In this document: positions 60,507-64,000 of the stretch, piece after piece
How positions within the stretch are numbered: the stretch's first letter is position 1
Layout: each line of letters starts with the position of its first letter
Source of the DNA: Litoreibacter meonggei
GTDB lineage: Bacteria > Pseudomonadota > Alphaproteobacteria > Rhodobacterales > Rhodobacteraceae
Length of the DNA: 64,000 nt
Assembly: GCF_003663885.1 (NCBI RefSeq)
Contig: NZ_RCCE01000002.1
Location: 1-64,000, forward strand
Reading direction: 5' to 3'
Translations under genes and position numbers: made by a program
Notes under the pieces: generated by a model
Told to the model about the DNA's origin: nothing
Databases searched by the model: none
What the model saw: only the letters and a program-made list of their open reading frames with translations

Positions 60507-62603
60507 ATGTTGGGAGGCAAATCACTCACTGCCCTGTTTTGGGGCGTGGCCCTTTGGGTCGCTAGTGCCCTGTCTGCTATTGCAGAGCCCCTGCCCCGAG
60601 AGACGTTAGAGCCCTACATCGTCCCGCCAATGTCTTTGGGCGAGCAACTTAACGACCAAGGTGTCTGGCAATTGCTGAACTCCGGCGGGGCGGAAGCCGG
60701 GTACGTTTTCGAGACTGAACCCATGGCGCCCCTTCCCGGGTTTTCCGGCGCGCCGATCAACATGTTGGTCGTGCTGGATCTGGACGGGCGGTTTCTGGAC
60801 GTGAAGCTGATCTCGCACAATGAGCCGATCTTTGTTTCCGGCTTGGGTCAGGCCCCGTTTCACAAATTCTTCGAGCAATATCGCGGGCACTCCATATCGG
60901 ATAGTCTGGTCGTCGGCTCACCCTATGGCGGCGGCGGTGACGGGTCGGCGCTGGTCTACCTAGATGGCGTGACCAAGGCGACCGCGTCGGTCCGCATCGC
61001 GCATGAAAGCCTTCTGGCAGCCGCCCTAAAAGTGGCCCGCGAGAAGATGAACGGGGTTTCAACCGGCCCGCCAGCCTACCCCAACCTCGATTACTCCGAG
61101 ACCCTGAACTGGGCCGCTTTGGTCGAGCAAGGCATCGCCACACATAAGGTCGTCACCAACGCCGAACTGAACGCAGAGTTCGAAGGCACACTTTGGGAGG
61201 ACGACGATCCGGAGGCGCAAGACAACCCGGACAAGAACTTTCTGGACCTGTGGGTGATCGACGTAGGTCCGCCCTCGATTGCGCAAGCAGTATTGTCGAA
61301 AGACAGCTACGAAGAGTTGCGCGAGTTCATGTCGATCTCCACCACGGACGAGCCGGTGCTGCTGATCGAGACCGCCCGTCATGGGCTGGTGACGGATGAC
61401 TTCGTCCGCAACACGTCGCCAGACCTCATCAGCGTTGAACAAGGCGGCTTCCCCGTCGCATTCCGTGATGCCGACATCTACGTCGAGTTGAACAGCGATC
61501 TTCCCGACGGCATTCAAGACGGGGCCGCGCTGATCCTGCGTACGGACCGGCGCCTTGGGTTTGATCCGGCGGCGGATTGGACGCTGCAACTCAAAGCGCT
61601 GCGCGAGCACGGCTCGTTTCAGCCGGAAATCGGCTCCATCGCACTCACGACAACACATGCCACGCCAGAGCGGTTCTTCTCTCGCCCAGAAGTTATCAAA
61701 CCCTCCCCGCCGTGGCTGGATGCTCTGCGTAACCGCGCAAACGATCTGATTGCCCTCGGCGTATTCCTGGTCGCGTTGGTTGCCCTCCTTGGCCTGCGCA
61801 TGAATCGCCTCGCGGGTCACAGGTATTTCACCCCGATCCGTCTGGGCCTTCTGGCCTTTATGACGATCTTCATCGGTTGGTGGGGACAGGGGCAACTGTC
61901 GATCGCCACCCCCATGGCCGTTCTACGCACGCTGAAAGATGGGGGCAGCTTTTCGTTCCTACTCTATGACCCGTTCTCATTGGCCATTTGGGCTGTCACC
62001 ATCCTTGGCTTTGCCCTCTGGGGCCGTGGGCTTTTCTGTGGCTGGTTGTGCCCGTTCGGCGCGATGCAAGAATTTGCGCATCACTTGGGCCGTCTTCTCC
62101 GCCTGCCGCAGATCGAGCCGTCGGTGAGATGGGATCACCGTTTGAAATGGTTAAAGTACCTCGTGCTGGCGGGTCTGGTAGCAATCATCTTCACCGCACC
62201 TGCCCGCCTCGACAAAGCTATCGAGGTCGAGCCTTTCAAAACCGCGATCACCACTTTCTTCATCCGCGAATGGTATTACGTGGCCTATGCCGTTGGCCTG
62301 CTGGTTTTGTCTATGGTGCTGTTCAAAGGTTTCTGCCGCTACCTTTGCCCGCTTGGGGCCGTCATGGCGATTGGCGGGTTGGTCCGAGGCCGCGAATGGA
62401 TCGCGCGCCGCGCTGAGTGCGGCTCGCCCTGCCAGCTGTGCCGCGTCAAATGCAACTACGGGGCGATCAAGAAAACTGGCGAGATCGAGTATTCAGAGTG
62501 TTTCCAGTGCCTGGACTGCGTCACGATCCACGATGACGAGACGCAATGCGTCCCGCTGATCCTCGCCGCCAAGGGACGTAAAGTTGAGGTGGCTGCCCAA
62601 TGA
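60507..62603 (+). CDS. NosR/NirI-family membrane flavo-iron-sulfur protein
   Basis: 698-residue inner-membrane electron-transfer protein. After a signal-like helix comes a periplasmic FMN-binding domain in which VTKATASVRI carries the threonine expected to bind FMN covalently (canonical S/T-G-A-T). A long periplasmic region follows, then several membrane helices with polyferredoxin-like CGWLCPFGAMQEFA and CRYLCPLGAV motifs. A cytoplasmic C-terminal pair of Fe-S motifs (CGSPCQLCRVKC and CFQCLDCVTIHDDETQC) completes the plan. In denitrifiers NosR serves N2O reductase, but no nosZ is in the window, so the partner here is open. It overlaps the ApbE gene by four bases. Confidence 0.88.
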   Translation: MLGGKSLTALFWGVALWVASALSAIAEPLPRETLEPYIVPPMSLGEQLNDQGVWQLLNSGGAEAGYVFETEPMAPLPGFSGAPINMLVVLDLDGRFLDVKLISHNEPIFVSGLGQAPFHKFFEQYRGHSISDSLVVGSPYGGGGDGSALVYLDGVTKATASVRIAHESLLAAALKVAREKMNGVSTGPPAYPNLDYSETLNWAALVEQGIATHKVVTNAELNAEFEGTLWEDDDPEAQDNPDKNFLDLWVIDVGPPSIAQAVLSKDSYEELREFMSISTTDEPVLLIETARHGLVTDDFVRNTSPDLISVEQGGFPVAFRDADIYVELNSDLPDGIQDGAALILRTDRRLGFDPAADWTLQLKALREHGSFQPEIGSIALTTTHATPERFFSRPEVIKPSPPWLDALRNRANDLIALGVFLVALVALLGLRMNRLAGHRYFTPIRLGLLAFMTIFIGWWGQGQLSIATPMAVLRTLKDGGSFSFLLYDPFSLAIWAVTILGFALWGRGLFCGWLCPFGAMQEFAHHLGRLLRLPQIEPSVRWDHRLKWLKYLVLAGLVAIIFTAPARLDKAIEVEPFKTAITTFFIREWYYVAYAVGLLVLSMVLFKGFCRYLCPLGAVMAIGGLVRGREWIARRAECGSPCQLCRVKCNYGAIKKTGEIEYSECFQCLDCVTIHDDETQCVPLILAAKGRKVEVAAQ

Positions 62604-63469
62604 CTTTGAACCGCCGCCGTTTTCTGACAATCTCAGCCGCCTTCGCGGCCTTCCCTGCGCAGGCCAACAGTTGGCAGGGCCGCGCATTCGGGGCCGATGT
62701 CAGCATCACGATCAACGGCCCGCGCGATTTGGCAAAACCAGCCCTCGCCGAAGCCCGACGAACCATTCGCGAAATTGAGCAATTGTTCAGTCTGTATGAT
62801 CCTGCATCCAGCCTGTCCCGCTTGAACAACTCTGGCGCACTCGTCGATCCCGACCGTCGCTTCCTTGCGCTCATAAGAGCCTCCGATGACGCCTATCGGA
62901 TCACCGGCGGTCTGTTCGATCCAACCGTGCAGCCATTGTGGCGCGCGCTTGCAGAAGGGCGCGATCTGACCGCCGCGCAGGCCGTAATCGGATGGGAGAG
63001 AGTCAACTTCGACACTGATCGGGTCACCCTTGGTGCTGGCCAATCATTGACGTTCAACGGAATCGCGCAAGGCTTTGCCACCGACCTCGTCACCGATGCG
63101 CTAACGCGCAGCGGCTTGACGAATACACTGGTTAACATCGGTGAGTATCGCGGCGTTGGCGGGCCATGGAGCATCGGGTTAAGCGATCCCGATCACGGCT
63201 ATTTCGGGACACGCGCGCTCACTACGGGTGCTGTGGCGACCTCAAGCCCCTCAGCGCTTAGTCTGGGTGCGCATGCTCATATTTTACACCCCACCGCGCG
63301 CCCTCGATGGTCAACGGTGTCGGTCGAAGCCGAGACCGCCACGATGGCCGATGCTCTGTCTACTGCGCTGGTTTTGGTACCGCGTGACAAGGTTGAAAGC
63401 ATCGCCCGCGCCGCGGGGCTTCGCCGGGTGACACTGGTGACGTTCGACGGCGATCTGACCACGATCTAG
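62600..63469 (+). CDS. FAD:protein FMN transferase (ApbE family)
   Basis: 289-residue exported enzyme that attaches FMN to a threonine of target proteins. The N-terminus LNRRRFLTISAAFAAFPAQA is a Tat-like signal. ApbE features: IEQLFSLYDPASSLSRLN, LFDPTVQPLWRA, and the conserved FNGIAQGFATDLVTDAL. The later metal region shows TGAVATSSPSAL. The NIGG(D/E) motif appears as NIGEYRGVG. The four-base overlap with the NosR-like gene marks that protein as its flavinylation target. A terminator follows. Confidence 0.92.
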   Translation: MTLNRRRFLTISAAFAAFPAQANSWQGRAFGADVSITINGPRDLAKPALAEARRTIREIEQLFSLYDPASSLSRLNNSGALVDPDRRFLALIRASDDAYRITGGLFDPTVQPLWRALAEGRDLTAAQAVIGWERVNFDTDRVTLGAGQSLTFNGIAQGFATDLVTDALTRSGLTNTLVNIGEYRGVGGPWSIGLSDPDHGYFGTRALTTGAVATSSPSALSLGAHAHILHPTARPRWSTVSVEAETATMADALSTALVLVPRDKVESIARAAGLRRVTLVTFDGDLTTI

Positions 63470-63478
63470 CCCGACATG

Positions 63479-63512
63479 AAAAAGGCCCCGCCGAGGTGGC
63501 AGGGCCTTGATA
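63479..63512. terminator. Bidirectional terminator between apbE-like and molybdenum-hydroxylase genes
   Basis: AAGGCCCCGCC pairs with GGCAGGGCCTT (one mismatch, core at 63482-63508) around a short loop. On the minus strand the stem is followed by a run of five T residues, so it best ends the leftward CoxM-type gene. Confidence 0.75.
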
Positions 63513-63531
63513 TCACTTAGTGTAAATCGGA

Positions 63532-64000
63532 CTATGAAGCAGCCGCGACTGCCCGTTTGGTCATCACAGCAACCAGATGCGCGCGGTATTCGGCAGAGCC
63601 GTGCAAATCCGCGATCAAGTCGTCAGCGCTGACGCTCAGCCCCTCCAAAGCACCCGCCGAGAAGTCTTTCGACAGTGCATCTTCGGCAGCAGTCCAGCGA
63701 TGGACACCCTCGTTGGAAGCCCCTGTGACTGCCACCCGAACACCGTCCGCAGTCTTGGCTACGAACACCCCGACCAACGCAAAACGCGAGGCGGGTTGCA
63801 CGAACTTCTGGTAGTTGGCTTTCTCAGGGATCGGGAACTTGACGGCGGTGATGATCTCGCCCTCGTCCAATGCCGTCTCGAACAGGCCGACGAAGTAGTC
63901 ATCCGCCGCGATCTCGCGCGTGTTGGTCACGATGGTCGCACCAGAGGCCAACGCCGCCGCCGGATAACACGCGGACGGGTCATTATTGGCAAGCGAGCCG
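63532..64000 (-). CDS. FAD-binding subunit (CoxM-type) of a molybdenum hydroxylase, partial
   Basis: C-terminal part of a xanthine dehydrogenase / CO dehydrogenase medium subunit, entering from the right edge. The reading frame is open through 64000 and begins in the window with GSLANNDPSACYPAAAL, the conserved FAD-binding motif (GGSLANNDP). Then come TREIAADDYFVGLFETAL and the CO_deh_flav_C-type domain (YQKFVQPASRFALVGVF). No internal start is real: the apparent one at 63951 lies mid-domain. Partner Mo-binding and [2Fe-2S] subunits should lie to the right, outside the window. Substrate class cannot be decided. Confidence 0.88.
   Translation of the reverse strand, partial: GSLANNDPSACYPAAALASGATIVTNTREIAADDYFVGLFETALDEGEIITAVKFPIPEKANYQKFVQPASRFALVGVFVAKTADGVRVAVTGASNEGVHRWTAAEDALSKDFSAGALEGLSVSADDLIADLHGSAEYRAHLVAVMTKRAVAAAS

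Noticed and set aside
1-64000. Mobile element, prophage, CRISPR or defence island
   Set aside because: No transposase, integrase, phage, cas or toxin-antitoxin gene, no direct-repeat array and no tRNA-flanked boundary was seen.

Overview
The window looks like the chromosome of a Rhodobacterales alphaproteobacterium of the marine Roseobacter type. The basis is GC-rich coding sequence, the gene repertoire (many ABC importers for N-compounds, GcvT-type demethylases, a reductive pyrimidine pathway, a NosR/ApbE pair, a CoxM-type gene) and a near-FNR-consensus box. No rRNA, tRNA, CRISPR array, insertion sequence or prophage gene was recognised. The sequence is densely coding and no gene-free stretch exceeds 300 bases.

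Layout. 1-3308: tail of a nucleobase permease, a phosphomannomutase, an L,D-transpeptidase and a GAPDH. 3407-10458: thiol-redox and cytochrome c maturation block (DsbA-like, DsbD/ScsB-like, CcmI-H-G-F). 10574-13655: an EamA transporter, a PPK2 polyphosphate kinase behind an FNR-type box, and an unknown membrane protein. 13704-24794: a reductive pyrimidine catabolism locus: NMT1/THI5-type ABC importer, dihydropyrimidinase, a lipoprotein, a beta-ureidopropionase-type amidohydrolase, a RutR-type regulator and the PreA/PreT dihydropyrimidine dehydrogenase. RutR-like palindromes lie at both promoters. 24811-28734: a divergent pair of small operons (metallo-hydrolase and ABM protein; isopropylmalate-dehydrogenase-like, Gfo/Idh/MocA and GntR genes) sharing a repeat-containing promoter.

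28753-55283 is the most distinctive part. It holds a polyamine-type importer (PotDABC, the last with an odd C-terminal tail), a GlpA/GlpB-like flavoprotein pair, and three DeoR regulators. Each regulator gene is divergent from a catabolic operon, and each shared promoter carries its own symmetric or repeated element. The operons encode a glutamine-synthetase-like ligase with N-formylglutamate-amidohydrolase-like, aldehyde and alcohol dehydrogenase genes; a ProXVW importer fused in one operon to a choline-kinase-like protein and a GcvT/FAD demethylating dehydrogenase; and a second kinase plus demethylase pair. A HisN/IMPase-like phosphatase sits between them. I infer catabolism of N-methylated amines or amino-alcohols, possibly with gamma-glutamylated intermediates.

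55285-64000: a Ugp-type glycerol-3-phosphate/glycerophosphodiester importer, an orphan TauC-like permease, a NosR-like flavo-iron-sulfur membrane protein with its ApbE flavin transferase, and the start-truncated FAD subunit of a molybdenum hydroxylase running off the right edge. In the pot, pro and ugp operons the binding-protein gene comes first and is followed by an intercistronic hairpin.
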